A stretch of DNA of 47,296 nucleotides from an uncultured Verrucomicrobia subdivision 3 bacterium. GTDB taxonomy: Bacteria > Verrucomicrobiota > Verrucomicrobiia > Limisphaerales > UBA11358. Both the position numbers and the translations under genes were made by a program. The notes under the pieces are model-generated. The model was not told where the DNA came from. It saw nothing but the letters and a program-made list of their open reading frames with translations, and made no database searches. Positions 1 to 7,329 of this stretch are shown here, one piece after another (positions within the stretch are counted from its first letter, which is position 1; each line of letters begins with the position of its first letter). The stretch covers positions 1 to 47,296 of the forward strand of contig CAIJGS010000238.1 in assembly GCA_903820285.1 (NCBI GenBank), read 5' to 3'.

Positions 1-460
1 CCTTGGCGCGCATGAGGCCGAAGCGCGGGCGGATTTCATCGCGGAATTTCGGGCTGACCTGGTAAAAATTCTTGGGCAACTGGCGGTACGAATTAATTTC
101 GTTCGCGGCGAGCGTGGTGATGACTTCCTCGGCGGTGGGGCTGAGGTACCATTCGCGCTGGGAGCTGTCTTTGACCTTAAAGAGGACGTCGCGGGCGGTT
201 TCGGCGCGACCGCTCTGCTGCCAGATTTCCGGCGGCTGGAGGGCGGGCATGAGCACTTCAATGGCGCCGGCGCGGTCCATTTCCTCGCGGATGATCGTCT
301 CGATCTTGCGAAGCGAGCGCAGGCCGAGCGGCAGAAAGGTGTAAACGCCCGCCGCCAGCTTGCGGATGAGGCCCGCGCGCAGGAGCAGCTTGTGCGAAAC
401 AATCTCCGCGTCAGACGGTGCTTCGCGGAGGGTCGGAATCAATGTTTGTGTCCACTTCAT
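1..460 (-). CDS. proS: Prolyl-tRNA synthetase, N-terminal part (cut by window edge)
   Basis: Charges tRNA-Pro with proline in the cytoplasm. The first about 153 residues are visible, reading from an ATG at 458-460: [20 protein letters not shown], then a region with the class II synthetase pattern ([40 protein letters not shown], then the [16 protein letters not shown] and [10 protein letters not shown] blocks and [20 protein letters not shown]). This is the bacterial ProS type with motif 1 and the ATP-binding TxEE segment. The rest lies beyond position 1. No good Shine-Dalgarno precedes the ATG. Identification rests on strongly conserved family blocks; the length cannot be judged because the gene is truncated. 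Confidence 0.95.
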   Translation of the reverse strand, partial: MKWTQTLIPTLREAPSDAEIVSHKLLLRAGLIRKLAAGVYTFLPLGLRSLRKIETIIREEMDRAGAIEVLMPALQPPEIWQQSGRAETARDVLFKVKDSSQREWYLSPTAEEVITTLAANEINSYRQLPKNFYQVSPKFRDEIRPRFGLMRAK

Positions 461-570
461 GTCTGGGGAGGTTAACCGAAAACATGGGGGAAAATGAAGT
501 CTTTTCGGTTGCGGGCCACGGCGGCTGGCTGGCGGGAGGATGGCAGCCAGCTTGATGCTTGAACCGAAAT

Positions 571-660
571 TTTAACCGCAGATGGACGCGGATTAACGCA
601 GATAAGGGGAAGAGGGCGAGACGCGAATTTCACGAAGGGGCACGAATTTGGCACAAAAAG
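571..660. repeat. Dispersed intergenic repeat pieces
   Basis: Positions 571-605 have the AACCGCAGATGGACGCGGAT / TTAACGCAGATAAG pattern. Positions 620-655 have the ACGCGAATTTCACGAAGGGG / CACGAATTTGGCACAAA pattern. Both resemble short non-coding repeats I have seen scattered between genes in many environmental bacteria, including Verrucomicrobia and Planctomycetes. No coding potential is seen here. The repeat status is recalled, not computed. Confidence 0.5.
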
Positions 661-724
661 GGTTGCACAGTAATTGGCCTTCGGTCTTATGGAAATAGCA
701 TACTTCTTTTGACCCGTTTTTGCC

Positions 725-1213
725 TTATTCCCCGCCCGAACGTCCTTCCTGCGCGATTTTATGCTTCATGGCCTGCACATCGATCTTGTCCTTGTCCCGC
801 CAAGAGTCCTGCTTGAGGAAAACCAAATCCTCGGGAGCGAGATAGGGAATACGAACGCCGCGAGTTTCCAAATACCGCAGGCGTGGACGAAAGTAATCAA
901 GTGGTTTGCCTTTCATTCGAGTAAACATATCCAGAATGAAATCCTCGATCAGCCGGATGGCCCCTTCATGTATTGAAAAATCCTCAACTTTCAATTCACG
1001 CGCCCAACCTTCGCCCCATTGTTCCAGGCAGCGCAGCAATTTATTCAGATTTTCCGGACTGTCGTCAATGATGATATCTGTGTCTTCCGTTGACCGGACA
1101 TAACCGTTCAAGGAAACAGCAACCCCGCCAACCACCGCAAAATCAACCCCGCTGGATACGAGGGCGACCAACAGTTTTTCGAACTGGGTAAAATTCTCCG
1201 GCTGGGAATTCAT
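725..1213 (-). CDS. Nucleotidyltransferase-fold protein (AbiEii/MNT-like)
   Basis: This 162-residue protein has a pol-beta nucleotidyltransferase core. A glycine-rich strand (FAVVGGVAVSLNGY) is followed by RSTEDTDIIID, which supplies the paired acidic metal ligands (DxD). A C-terminal APEDLVFLKQDSWRDKDKID segment matches the DLVxxKxxxxRxKDxxD pattern of AbiEii-like and related stand-alone transferases. Such proteins occur as toxins of type IV or MNT/HEPN-type systems or as uncharacterised enzymes, so a cellular target cannot be assigned. The ATG at 1211-1213 starts inside the end of a small upstream reading frame, suggesting translational coupling. The gene is visibly more AT-rich than its neighbours and is flanked by dispersed repeats, consistent with acquisition by transfer (inference). 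No HEPN partner is seen. Confidence 0.75.
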   Translation of the reverse strand: MNSQPENFTQFEKLLVALVSSGVDFAVVGGVAVSLNGYVRSTEDTDIIIDDSPENLNKLLRCLEQWGEGWARELKVEDFSIHEGAIRLIEDFILDMFTRMKGKPLDYFRPRLRYLETRGVRIPYLAPEDLVFLKQDSWRDKDKIDVQAMKHKIAQEGRSGGE

Positions 1214-1346
1214 TTTTAGTGAACTTGTGGATGAAGGCGTTTAACTGCTCCAGACGAACCAATGGATTGCTATTGGCCGGAAAACGCCCGACCACTTTGC
1301 GAACTGGCTGCTGTAGCGGTTCAATCTCCGGTTTCATCAGAGTCAA
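1143..1346 (-). CDS. Small ORF overlapping the nucleotidyltransferase start
   Basis: A 67-codon frame starts with ATG at 1346 (MTLMKPEIEPLQQPVRKVVG) and overlaps the nucleotidyltransferase start by 71 bases in another frame. Its first about 45 residues look protein-like (charged, with RLEQLNAFIHKF), while the overlapping tail is basic and proline-rich like out-of-frame sequence. It could be a short partner protein coupled to the nucleotidyltransferase, possibly an antitoxin or specificity subunit. It could also be a chance frame. I do not recognise a family, and the 71-base overlap is long for a bacterial gene pair. Confidence 0.3.
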   Translation of the reverse strand: MTLMKPEIEPLQQPVRKVVGRFPANSNPLVRLEQLNAFIHKFTKNEFPAGEFYPVRKTVGRPRIQRG

Positions 1347-1385
1347 CTTAATCTGTTTCCAAAAATCTTCAACCCCAACCTGCCC

Positions 1386-2141
1386 TTACTTCACCGTGTT
1401 CACCAGGGGCGCGAGGCCTTCGATGCGGACTTCCAGTTTGTCGCCGGCCTTGATGGGGCCGACGCCGCTGGGGGTGCCGGTGAGGATGACGTCGCCGGGG
1501 AGCAGCGTCAGGTTCGTCGAAACAAAGCTCACAATGTCAGCCGGCTTGAAAATGAGCTGGCTGGTGTTGGAGTTTTGCCGCAACTGGCCGTTTTGAAATT
1601 GCTGGATGCTAAGGTTGTTCGGGTCGATCTTGGTTTCCACGAACGGTCCGAGGGGCGTGAAGGTGTCGAAGGATTTGCAGCGCGCCCATTGGGACTCGGC
1701 CTTTTGGATGGTGCGGTCGCTGATGTCCTGCGAGGCGGTGTAACCGAAAATGTAGCGGCCGGCCGAGGAGGGAGCCACGTTGCGGATCTTGCGGCCGATG
1801 ACGATGGCCAGTTCGGCCTCGAAATCGGTGCGATGCTGGGGAAAGGGAATTTCGATCTTGCCGCCATCGGGCAACAATGAGGTGGTGGCCTTGAACCAGA
1901 TCAGGGGTTCCTTGGGCAGTTCGCGATTCATCTCGCGGGCGTGATCCAGATAATTGATCCCGACGGCGATAATTTTGGTGGGGACAACCGGGACCAGAAT
2001 TTTGACGCCCTTGCGCGGCGTGGGCTTCTTATCGAAGGTCGGCGAACCAAACACGTCTCCGTGCAACCGGAAGATTTCTCCATCCACCACCTTGGCATGG
2101 AAGATCTCGTTGTCTTTTTGGAACCGCCCAATGGCTGCCAT
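1386..2141 (-). CDS. Fumarylacetoacetate hydrolase family protein
   Basis: A FAH-superfamily enzyme, a metal-dependent C-C bond hydrolase, isomerase or decarboxylase acting on beta-diketo or 2-oxo acids. Visible features are the GINYLDHAREMN segment, the acidic metal-ligand stretch TDFEAELAIVIGRK, the usual GYTxxxDxSxRxxQ block seen here as GYTASQDISDRTIQ, and the closing signature VILTGTPSGVGPIKAGD. Length (251 residues) fits the short single-domain subfamily annotated as 2-hydroxyhepta-2,4-diene-1,7-dioate isomerase or acylpyruvase. I chose the ATG at 2141 (MAAIGRF); a TTG six codons upstream is less likely. The gene stands alone, so its substrate cannot be inferred from context. In other sugar-degrading bacteria some relatives act on 2-keto-3-deoxy sugar acids, which is only suggestive here. 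Confidence 0.88.
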   Translation of the reverse strand: MAAIGRFQKDNEIFHAKVVDGEIFRLHGDVFGSPTFDKKPTPRKGVKILVPVVPTKIIAVGINYLDHAREMNRELPKEPLIWFKATTSLLPDGGKIEIPFPQHRTDFEAELAIVIGRKIRNVAPSSAGRYIFGYTASQDISDRTIQKAESQWARCKSFDTFTPLGPFVETKIDPNNLSIQQFQNGQLRQNSNTSQLIFKPADIVSFVSTNLTLLPGDVILTGTPSGVGPIKAGDKLEVRIEGLAPLVNTVK

Positions 2142-2360
2142 AGGCGGGGAGGCTAGCAAAGGGGCTTGCTTGGCCGCAAGCTAAATGCTCGGCTCACGGA
2201 CGGCGCCATTAATTCGCAATACACTTGCCACGTGACACTTATATTGCAATATATTCAAACTTTTAAATTTGCGATTTCAAATTAATGGGGCGAAATCCCC
2301 ATTGACGTACCGGCGCCATGGGTTCTTACTGGTAGCAGAAGCCGAAAGAATCAATCCGCC

Positions 2361-3080
2361 ATGGGCAAAGCCGATCTCCATATGCACACCACTTCCAGCG
2401 ATGGGATGATGAGCCCGGCCATGCTGTTGAATTACGTGGCGGTCTGCACTGACTTGGACCTGATTGCCATAACCGACCATAACAGCTTGGATGGGTGGCA
2501 GCGGGCGCGGGAATTTCAGCTTCGTCCGGAAAACGACCATTTGCATGACCTAGAACTGGTGCCGGGATTGGAGATTTCTTCACGGGATGGGCACATCCTG
2601 GGCATCGGCATTTCGAAGCTAATTCCCCGGGACATGAGTGCGGCGGAAACGGTCGCGGCCATCCATGAACAGGGTGGACTGGCGCTGGCGCCGCATCCGC
2701 TGGCGTGGGTGCCCGGGCTGAAGGATTTTGCCGGGGTTGGGCAACTGGTGATCAACCTGCCTTTCGATGCGATTGAGACGCGCAACTCGACGGTAACGGA
2801 ATGTTGGAACAATGTGCGAGTGGCCTGGAAGAATCGGCGGCGTCCGGAACCGCTGGCGGAATATGGCGGGAGCGATGCGCACTTTCTTTGGGCGGTCGGC
2901 CGGACGTGGACCGAATATCCCGGACGAGGGTTTGCCGCGCTACGGCAGGCGGTGGCGGATAAGACCACACGGGCGGGCGGGCTGACGTGGGGAGCGGTGA
3001 GTTTGCTACGCTATTTTCATGACCGTCATCGTTGGAAACAATTCTGCCGGGAACATGATGTTCAGCTGGCGGATGTTTGA
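2361..3080 (+). CDS. PHP-domain phosphoesterase
   Basis: A 239-residue PHP-fold protein (polymerase and histidinol phosphatase family) with all the usual metal-binding motifs in order: DLHMHTTSSDG near the N-terminus, IAITDHNSLDG, PGLEISSRDGHILG, a conserved HP pair in LALAPHPLAW, and GGSDAHFLWAVGRTWTEYPG near the C-terminus. Related stand-alone proteins are trinuclear metal phosphoesterases acting on small phosphates such as pAp, nucleotides or histidinol phosphate; the substrate here is unknown. It has no fused polymerase or tRNA-processing domain. It starts at the ATG at 2361, which gives the DLHMH motif at residue 5 as is typical. It is transcribed away from the FAH gene, with 219 bases of AT-rich sequence between them. 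Confidence 0.88.
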   Translation: MGKADLHMHTTSSDGMMSPAMLLNYVAVCTDLDLIAITDHNSLDGWQRAREFQLRPENDHLHDLELVPGLEISSRDGHILGIGISKLIPRDMSAAETVAAIHEQGGLALAPHPLAWVPGLKDFAGVGQLVINLPFDAIETRNSTVTECWNNVRVAWKNRRRPEPLAEYGGSDAHFLWAVGRTWTEYPGRGFAALRQAVADKTTRAGGLTWGAVSLLRYFHDRHRWKQFCREHDVQLADV

Positions 3081-3191
3081 CGGGCGGATAATCGGGCGCA
3101 CTTCCCAGGGTGAAAACTGACGATGACTTGGCAGCAGATGGGAGATTCCAAATAAGCGAATGCTTCAGAAATATTTGAGCCTTTGTATGTC

Positions 3192-3525
3192 CTTGTCATT
3201 ACCCACATCTTTTTTGCGGTTGGACAAGCAAGGAGGGAAATTGCCAGCCAGCGCAACGATTTTAATGGTGCCATTGTTTTGGATCAGCGAGCCATGGCGT
3301 GACGACACACCCCCATCCGACCTTCGGCCACCTTCCCCCATCCGATGGGGGAAGGGAGAACTTTATGCGGCAATACCAGGGGTGGCGGCCCATCGGATGG
3401 GCCTTACCCCTGGCTAATAGCCTGCATCCCTTCAGGATGCCCAGAGGCCACTGTGTTGTTCACAGCCTTTGGCCAAACGATAGAATTCCTTATTCGACAT
3501 CCACAAAAATGTGGGTAATGACAAG
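3192..3525. repeat. Hairpin-rich intergenic element with 17-bp inverted ends
   Basis: The gap 3081-3558 holds no convincing gene. Positions 3192-3208 (CTTGTCATTACCCACAT) are repeated exactly in inverse orientation at 3509-3525. Between these ends lie three hairpins. The first is a 12-bp perfect stem 3331-3342/3344-3355 (CCTTCCCCCATC and complement). The second is nested, with outer stem 3376-3383/3406-3413 and inner stem 3387-3394/3396-3403. The third is a small GCATCC stem 3424-3429/3435-3440. None has a T-run that would make it a terminator. The layout suggests a non-autonomous mobile element or a REP-type repeat island; no transposase is present. Confidence 0.55.
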
Positions 3526-3529
3526 CCTT

Positions 3530-3545
3530 ACGTCGGCTCCTACTA
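3530..3545. repeat. Dispersed 16-bp repeat, copy 1
   Basis: ACGTCGGCTCCTACTA occurs here and again at 7260-7275. Both copies lie just beyond the 3' end of a leftward gene (mnmA here, the FucP-like permease there). It abuts the right end of the hairpin-rich element. It resembles a repeat motif I recall as common between genes in Verrucomicrobia. Confidence 0.6.
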
Positions 3546-3558
3546 CTTAGATGAGCTG

Positions 3559-4644
3559 CTAGCGCATGATCCAGCCGCCGCCGACGACGAGGTCGTCCTG
3601 ATAAAAGACGGCCGCCTGGCCGGGGGTGATGGCGCGTTGCGGGGTGTGCAATTTCACCTTCACCTTGCCGCCTTCCAGCGGGGTAATGGTGGCGTCCGTG
3701 CCGGGATGGTTGTAGCGGATTTTGGCCATGACTTCGAGGGGGCCGGTGAGTTGCTCGAAGGGATGCCAGTTGCAGCGCTCGGCGATGAATTCAGCGCGGT
3801 CGAGCGCGGATTCATCGCCGACGACGACACGGTTGGTTCCGGGGTCCAGTTCAACCACGTACACGGGCTTGGCGGTGGTGATACCGAGGCCGCGCCGCTG
3901 GCCGATGGTGTAAAATTCGATGCCGTCGTGATGGCCCAGGACGTGGCCGTACACGTCGGTAATTTCGCCGCGATGTTTTTGTACGAGGTTGGCCTGCTGG
4001 AGAAAACCGCCGTAGTTGTTGTCCGGCACGAAACAGATTTCCATGCTCTCCTCCTTGTCGGCGGTTTTGAGCTGACAATGGCGGGCGACGTCGCGGGTGT
4101 CGCTCTTGGTCTTTTCGCCGAGGGGAAACAGGATGCGGGCGAGCTGATCCTGGCGGAGGGAAAAGAGAAAATAGCTTTGATCCTTGCGGCGGTCGCGGCC
4201 GCGCTTGAGCAGCATGCGGGAGCCATCGGCGCTCTTTTCCACACCGGCAAAATGGCCGGTGGCGATGAAGTCGGCGCCGAGCTGGTCGGCGCGGTCAATG
4301 AGGCGGCCGAATTTGAGGTTCTGATTGCACATCACGCAGGGATTGGGCGTGCGGCCGGCCTTGTATTCATCGGCAAAATACTGGATGACGTGCTTCTGGA
4401 ACTCGCCGGATTCGTCGATGAGATAATAAGGGATGTCGAGCTTGTTGCAGACGGAGCGGGCATCGGTGACGGCTTGGGGGCCGCAGCACTTGTCCTCGGC
4501 GCGGTTCACGCAGTCCTGCGGCCAGAGCTTGAGGGTGATGCCGATGACGTCGTAGCCCTGCTCCAGCAACAAGGCGGCCGTGGCGGAGGAATCAACTCCT
4601 CCGCTCATCCCACAGACCACGCGCTGACGCTTGGGCGAATTCAC
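3559..4644 (-). CDS. mnmA: tRNA-specific 2-thiouridylase MnmA
   Basis: Catalyses the s2U34 thiolation of tRNA-Lys, Glu and Gln wobble uridines in the cytoplasm, taking sulfur from a cysteine desulfurase relay. The sequence has the N-terminal PP-loop for ATP (CGMSGGVDSSATAALL), the catalytic cysteine segment TPNPCVMCNQNLKFG, the GHFAGV region, DQSYFLFSL, and the second catalytic cysteine in ESMEICFVPDNNYGGF, followed by the two C-terminal beta domains (GQRRGLGI, KIRYNHPG). At 361 residues it is normal for the family. The start is taken as GTG at 4642-4644 (VNSPKRQRVVCGMSGG), which matches the usual distance to the PP-loop. A TTG at 4674 would lie upstream of the putative -10 box. A good sigma-70-like promoter ends 9 bases before this GTG, implying an almost leaderless message. 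Confidence 0.95.
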   Translation of the reverse strand: MNSPKRQRVVCGMSGGVDSSATAALLLEQGYDVIGITLKLWPQDCVNRAEDKCCGPQAVTDARSVCNKLDIPYYLIDESGEFQKHVIQYFADEYKAGRTPNPCVMCNQNLKFGRLIDRADQLGADFIATGHFAGVEKSADGSRMLLKRGRDRRKDQSYFLFSLRQDQLARILFPLGEKTKSDTRDVARHCQLKTADKEESMEICFVPDNNYGGFLQQANLVQKHRGEITDVYGHVLGHHDGIEFYTIGQRRGLGITTAKPVYVVELDPGTNRVVVGDESALDRAEFIAERCNWHPFEQLTGPLEVMAKIRYNHPGTDATITPLEGGKVKVKLHTPQRAITPGQAAVFYQDDLVVGGGWIMR

Positions 4645-4653
4645 AGAAGCGAC

Positions 4654-4681
4654 AGTATAGCACAGGCAGAACAAGTGTAAA
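4654..4681 (-). promoter_or_regulatory. Putative sigma-70 promoter of mnmA
   Basis: On the minus strand a -35 box TTTACA (4676-4681) and a -10 box TATACT (4654-4659) are separated by 16 bases. Each matches the consensus at five of six positions. The expected transcription start falls within a few bases of the GTG chosen as the mnmA start. Confidence 0.5.
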
Positions 4682-4708
4682 TTGACTTGTTGTTCGAACC
4701 GTTATAAT
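4682..4708 (+). promoter_or_regulatory. Possible rightward promoter antisense to the PEP-CTERM gene
   Basis: TTGACT (4682-4687) and a perfect TATAAT (4703-4708) are 15 bases apart on the plus strand. The spacing is shorter than optimal. Transcription would run into the 3' end of the leftward PEP-CTERM gene, so it would give an antisense RNA if active. It could also be chance in an AT-rich gap. Confidence 0.25.
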
Positions 4709-4741
4709 CAAAAAACGTTCTATCTCCATAGCAGGTCAGGG

Positions 4742-4777
4742 CAAAAAAACGGGGTTCGCCAGCTCGGCAAACCCCGG
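4742..4777 (-). terminator. Rho-independent terminator of the PEP-CTERM gene
   Basis: Read on the minus strand, an imperfect GC-rich stem (CCGGGGTTTGCCG, loop AGCT, GGCGAACCCCG) is followed directly by seven T residues. It lies about 30 bases past the stop of the PEP-CTERM gene. Confidence 0.75.
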
Positions 4778-4806
4778 TGACAGATACAGGTTGGCGCTCG
4801 AGTCGT

Positions 4807-5619
4807 TCAGGCTTTTTTGCGTTTACGCAGTAAGGCGAGGCCCAGCCCACCGACAGCCGCCAGCGCGAGGGAAGCGGGTTCTGGTACCGGGGCCAAGCCA
4901 GAGAAGCCGGAGAAGCCGCCGGGGATTCCGGTAACTGCGGCTGAAGAAATCACGCTCCCAGACAACTGGTTAAGCACATCCACATCGAACGCGGGCGTGG
5001 CCTGACTGCCGTAGAGGGTGTTATTTTCAAAAATTAGGGCGGACATATCGTCCGAACCAGTGCTGCCGACTGAGGTGGGGGCGCCGGTGGCCGTGTTTAT
5101 CTTAAATATTTGATTATTATCCGAGAAATACAACTGACTGCCGCCATCGGAAAGCCCGCCCCAAGTGGTGGCGTTGGCACCGCTCAGACCAGTATTGCCA
5201 ATGATGGTGGCGATGCCGGTCAGGGGATTTATGGAATAGAGCGTGTAGGAATTGGCGCCACCCAAAGCATACAAACCTCCGGTCGTGGTGGAACCAAAGG
5301 CGGTAATATTAATGTTGTCCCCGCCGATGTGGGTCAGCGTTCCATTGGCGGTGTTTACTTCATAAAGGCCGGTGGAAGAGGCGTTATACGTAGCCGCGTA
5401 AACATTACCGTTGGCCAGGCCAAACCCGGCTAAACTGATGCCCAAATTGTCGAGTTTGGTAAACCCACCCGTGGTCAAATCAAGGGTTCCAAAATCGGCA
5501 TTATATGCCATGGCATAGGCCAGATCGTCCGCTTTGGCGGAAACGAGGCTGGCGGCGGCAAGCAGGGCAACCGTGGTGGTTTTGGCCAGGACGCCAAAAT
5601 TTTTGGTGTGGTGATTCAT
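4807..5619 (-). CDS. PEP-CTERM sorting-domain protein, propeller-like repeats
   Basis: A 270-residue exported protein. It starts with a signal peptide (MNHHTKNFGVLAKTTTVALL then AAASLVSAKA) and ends with a PEP-CTERM tag: VPEPASLALAAVGGLGLALL followed by RKRKKA. That tag is the recognition sequence for exosortase, which cleaves at the PEP motif and is thought to hand the protein to the cell surface or extracellular matrix. The body has at least four degenerate units of about 40-45 residues with LY/VYA ... INxxTGxxTxIG (around residues 70-90, 115-140, 160-185), suggesting a beta-propeller. The exosortase itself is not in the window. Gly, Ala, Ser, Thr and Asn are abundant, as is usual for such surface proteins. 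Function unknown; an extracellular matrix role is inference. Confidence 0.88.
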   Translation of the reverse strand: MNHHTKNFGVLAKTTTVALLAAASLVSAKADDLAYAMAYNADFGTLDLTTGGFTKLDNLGISLAGFGLANGNVYAATYNASSTGLYEVNTANGTLTHIGGDNINITAFGSTTTGGLYALGGANSYTLYSINPLTGIATIIGNTGLSGANATTWGGLSDGGSQLYFSDNNQIFKINTATGAPTSVGSTGSDDMSALIFENNTLYGSQATPAFDVDVLNQLSGSVISSAAVTGIPGGFSGFSGLAPVPEPASLALAAVGGLGLALLRKRKKA

Positions 5620-5987
5620 TAGTTAATTATGAGTTTATGGTTTAAATTCGGATTTCCGATTTGGTTTCTGGCTTACGAACAGCATAAGCCCTCATTATTT
5701 TGGTTCTTCTCGGTTGGTTTGCAAGTCCTTTTTCCCGATCGGCCTCCGTTTTTGATGGCAGAGGGGGCCACGAATGGCTTCGCAGTCCTGGTCCAGAACC
5801 GGAGGGATCGGCTCCGGCCGGTTCATTAGTTGTCGCGCTGGTGGTTAGGCGAATTCACAAGCCATAAAATTTGGCCCTGGAAGGTCGCATACCAAAACCG
5901 AGTTTAAGGCAGATGTTGATCTAATTGCTTTCAACCAGCTTTTTTACGCGGTCTGTTTTTGTCAAAAGCCCCGGTTTCCCTTAGTCT
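5620..5987. other. Intergenic region without a recognisable gene
   Basis: This 368-base AT-rich gap separates the divergent PEP-CTERM and dihydrouridine synthase genes and should hold both promoters. A short inverted repeat (CCGGAG 5799-5804 / CTCCGG 5812-5817) sits in the middle. A weak -35-like TTGTCA (5959-5964) and TAGTCT (5982-5987) lie directly before the dihydrouridine synthase ATG. The 66-codon frame at 5629-5829 shows no protein-like composition. No RNA gene is recognised. Confidence 0.4.
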
Positions 5988-7097
5988 ATGCCGGTGCAAA
6001 TCGGTTCGCTCACATTGTCATCCAACCTGTTTCTCTCGCCGCTGGCGGGTTATACCAACCTGCCCTTTCGTCTCGTGGTGCGGGAGGTGGGCGGCGTGGG
6101 CATGTGTACCACGGACCTGGTCAATGCGCGGTCGCTGCTGGAGAAACGCGACAAGGCGTACAAGCTGATCGAAACGCGCCCGGCGGATTCACCGCTGGCG
6201 GTCCAGCTTTTCGGCTCGGTGGCGGAGGAGATGCGGGACGCCGCGCTGGTGGTGGAATCGCGCGGCGCGGTTTCGGTGGATATCAACATGGGCTGCCCGG
6301 TGCGCAAGGTGGTCAAGATCGGCGGCGGCTCGGCCATGATGACGGAACTGGACAAGACGGCCGCGCTGGTCCGGGGCATGGTGAACGCCGTGAAAATCCC
6401 GGTGACGGCCAAGATGCGGCTGGGCTGGGATGATGATAATTTAACCGCGCCGGATCTGGCGCGGGCCTTGGAGGATGCGGGCGTGGCGGCGGTTTTTGTC
6501 CACGGCCGTACGCGGGAACAGGGTTTTGGTGGCACAGTGAATCTGGCGGGCATCCGCAAGGTGGTGCAAGCGGTGAAGACGATTCCGGTGATTGGTAACG
6601 GGGATGTGGTGACGCCACAGGCGGCCAAAAAGATGTTCGATGAGACGGGCTGCGCCGGCGTGAGCGTCGGGCGCGGGGCGTTCTATGATCCGTGGATTTT
6701 TAAGCGCACCCGTGAATATATGCTTACAAATGTGCTGCCGCCGGAGCCGTCCTTTGAGGAGCGCGTGCGGGTGTTGGTCCGGCATCTGGACCTGATGATT
6801 GAGGTGTTTGGCGAAGAGCTAGGCTGCCGGATGTTCCGCAAGGTGGCGCCGTGGTATTCCAAACGGTTCGGGCCGTGCCATGAGTTCAACAAGAACGTGG
6901 TGCGGATGTCCACGCGGGCGGAATTTGACGGCATCCTGGCGAATTATATTCAGTGGCGGGAACCGTTTCTGGATGGGAACGGCGAGTTGCAGGTGCGGTT
7001 TCAGCCGGCCCCGCTGGTGGCGTCTTTTATGCGCGAGCCGGATTCGGTGACGCGCCAGCACATCCCGGTGCCCAAAGGGCCGGTGGAAGTTTGGTGA
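5988..7097 (+). CDS. dusB: tRNA-dihydrouridine synthase (DusB-like)
   Basis: FMN- and NADPH-dependent enzyme that reduces specific uridines of tRNA to dihydrouridine. The TIM-barrel motifs are clear: LFLSPLAGYTNLPFRLVVRE near the N-terminus, QLFGSVAEEMRDAA, the catalytic cysteine block VDINMGCPVRKVVKIGGGSA, KMRLGWDDDN, FVHGRTREQGFGG and the phosphate-binding PVIGNGDVVTPQAA followed by VGRGAFYDPWIF. These match the DusB/NifR3 branch. A C-terminal helical domain with RMFRKVAPWYSKRF follows. Length (369) is slightly above E. coli DusB. The ATG at 5988 places the barrel start at the usual position. It stands alone, without the fis partner common in Proteobacteria. Confidence 0.93.
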   Translation: MPVQIGSLTLSSNLFLSPLAGYTNLPFRLVVREVGGVGMCTTDLVNARSLLEKRDKAYKLIETRPADSPLAVQLFGSVAEEMRDAALVVESRGAVSVDINMGCPVRKVVKIGGGSAMMTELDKTAALVRGMVNAVKIPVTAKMRLGWDDDNLTAPDLARALEDAGVAAVFVHGRTREQGFGGTVNLAGIRKVVQAVKTIPVIGNGDVVTPQAAKKMFDETGCAGVSVGRGAFYDPWIFKRTREYMLTNVLPPEPSFEERVRVLVRHLDLMIEVFGEELGCRMFRKVAPWYSKRFGPCHEFNKNVVRMSTRAEFDGILANYIQWREPFLDGNGELQVRFQPAPLVASFMREPDSVTRQHIPVPKGPVEVW

Positions 7098-7110
7098 CGG
7101 ATGGGGGCAT

Positions 7111-7241
7111 TTAACGCGGAGACGCCGAAAGCGCGGAGATTCGCAGAGAGGGGGCAAGGGAATGCAAAAACGTGGCGGCTACATGCATCTGAGAGTTATT
7201 CTTCTCAGCGAAACTTTGCGTCCACCGCGTTTCGGCGTTAA
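7111..7241. repeat. Inverted pair of a dispersed intergenic repeat
   Basis: TTAACGCGGAGACGCCGAAA near 7111 and the reverse-complement-like TTTCGGCGTTAA ending at 7241 form an imperfect inverted pair about 90 bases apart. The AACGCGGAGACGC pattern resembles a well-spread non-coding repeat in environmental bacteria. The gap 7098-7276 holds nothing else that I can identify. Confidence 0.45.
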
Positions 7242-7259
7242 CCAGATTTGAACCTCCTG

Positions 7260-7275
7260 ACGTCGGCTCCTACTA
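7260..7275. repeat. Dispersed 16-bp repeat, copy 2
   Basis: An exact second copy of the 16-mer at 3530-3545 (ACGTCGGCTCCTACTA). It lies immediately beyond the terminator of the leftward permease gene. Confidence 0.6.
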
Positions 7276-7280
7276 ATTAA

Positions 7281-7314
7281 TAAAAAGGCGGCGTGCAGGA
7301 AATGCACGCCGCCA
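7281..7314 (-). terminator. Rho-independent terminator of the FucP-like permease
   Basis: On the minus strand a perfect 11-bp stem (GGCGGCGTGCA 7287-7297 with its complement 7303-7313) and a five-base loop are followed by a T-run (TTTTTATT). It starts about 16 bases after the stop codon. Confidence 0.9.
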
Positions 7315-7329
7315 TGATTGAAGATAGAC

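Noticed and set aside
3331-3355. 12-bp perfect stem as a terminator for the PHP gene
   Set aside because: It lacks a following T-run on either strand and lies 250 bases past the stop. It belongs to the repeat island.
3511-4680. Long rightward reading frame (389 codons) opposite mnmA
   Set aside because: It is the antisense shadow of a clear MnmA. Its composition (Gly, Ala, Val, Asp repeats) reflects the complement of GC-rich codons.
5629-5829. 66-codon frame in the gap before the dihydrouridine synthase
   Set aside because: Mostly aromatic and basic residues, no homolog recognised, no ribosome site. Probably chance.
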